From UBA4951 sp963652335 (GTDB lineage Bacteria > Bacillota_I > Bacilli_A > RFN20 > CAG-826): 13,756 bases of DNA. Shown piece by piece: positions 13,743 to 13,756 of the stretch (within the stretch, counting starts at the first letter, position 1; each line of letters starts with the position of its first letter). The notes below the pieces were generated by a model. It worked only from the letters and a program-made list of their open reading frames with translations, made no database searches and had not been told where the DNA came from. The translations under genes were made by a program, and so were the position numbers. The DNA lies in NCBI GenBank assembly GCA_963652335.1, contig CAVJSS010000017.1, positions 1-13,756 of the forward strand. The letters are read 5' to 3'.

Positions 13743-13756
13743 CCTTTTTCCGTTTT

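Noticed and set aside
10518..13756. CRISPR array, IS element or integrase
   Set aside because: No regularly spaced repeats, transposase motif, terminal inverted repeat pair or recombinase is visible in this part.

Overview
The window reads as a low-to-moderate GC anaerobic member of the Bacillota (uncultured Bacilli, Erysipelotrichia or Clostridia type). The grounds are strong AGGAGG-type ribosome binding sites, a clostridial-style acetyl-CoA to crotonyl-CoA gene set, a DUF5662 protein, and TGA used as a normal stop (for example at the ends of the first TrkA-type gene and of the TrkH gene), which excludes the mycoplasma code. The lineage call is inference from gene content only.

Left part, minus strand (71-6241). 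A perfect intrinsic terminator (71-103) closes a two-gene unit: a Fic-domain protein (2178-3212) followed 12 nt later by an EF-G paralogue (117-2165). Both have departures at key residues. The Fic protein has His at the acidic position of the Fic motif and Leu at the inhibitory Glu. The EF-G paralogue has Asn in place of the catalytic His of DTPGH. Upstream, separated by a terminator (3308-3333), lies the operon thl-crt-hbd (6241 down to 3353): thiolase, crotonase and 3-hydroxyacyl-CoA dehydrogenase, which interconvert two acetyl-CoA and crotonyl-CoA. No butyryl-CoA dehydrogenase or ETF genes are next to them. Positions 1-70 show nothing I can name.

Middle (6242-6660). A 419-nt divergent intergenic region holds no convincing gene. 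It contains several perfect inverted repeats and a near-identical 14-nt motif present twice.

Plus-strand operon (6661-10427). A DUF5662 protein, two separate TrkA-type RCK subunits (the first without an RCK_C domain, the second with a degraded nucleotide-binding motif and an RCK_C domain), a TrkH/KtrB potassium channel subunit, and a YqeY-family protein. Together the RCK pair and TrkH should form a gated K+ uptake system. A tRNA-Trp gene follows (10444-10517), with a likely promoter that overlaps the yqeY stop codon, and then a clear terminator.

Right part (10518-13756). Composition becomes visibly more A/T rich. An operator-rich leader precedes a tight three-gene plus-strand cassette: a 665-residue protein with an N-terminal XRE helix-turn-helix and a C-terminal HEPN-like domain carrying an R-N-x-x-x-H motif, possibly with a cold-shock-like RNA-binding segment between; a two-part beta-rich protein with an FN3-like C-terminal half; and a short helical protein that looks cut short. 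This cassette is the best candidate for an undescribed system, plausibly a self-regulated RNA-targeting defence or toxin-type module placed downstream of a tRNA gene. That function is inference.
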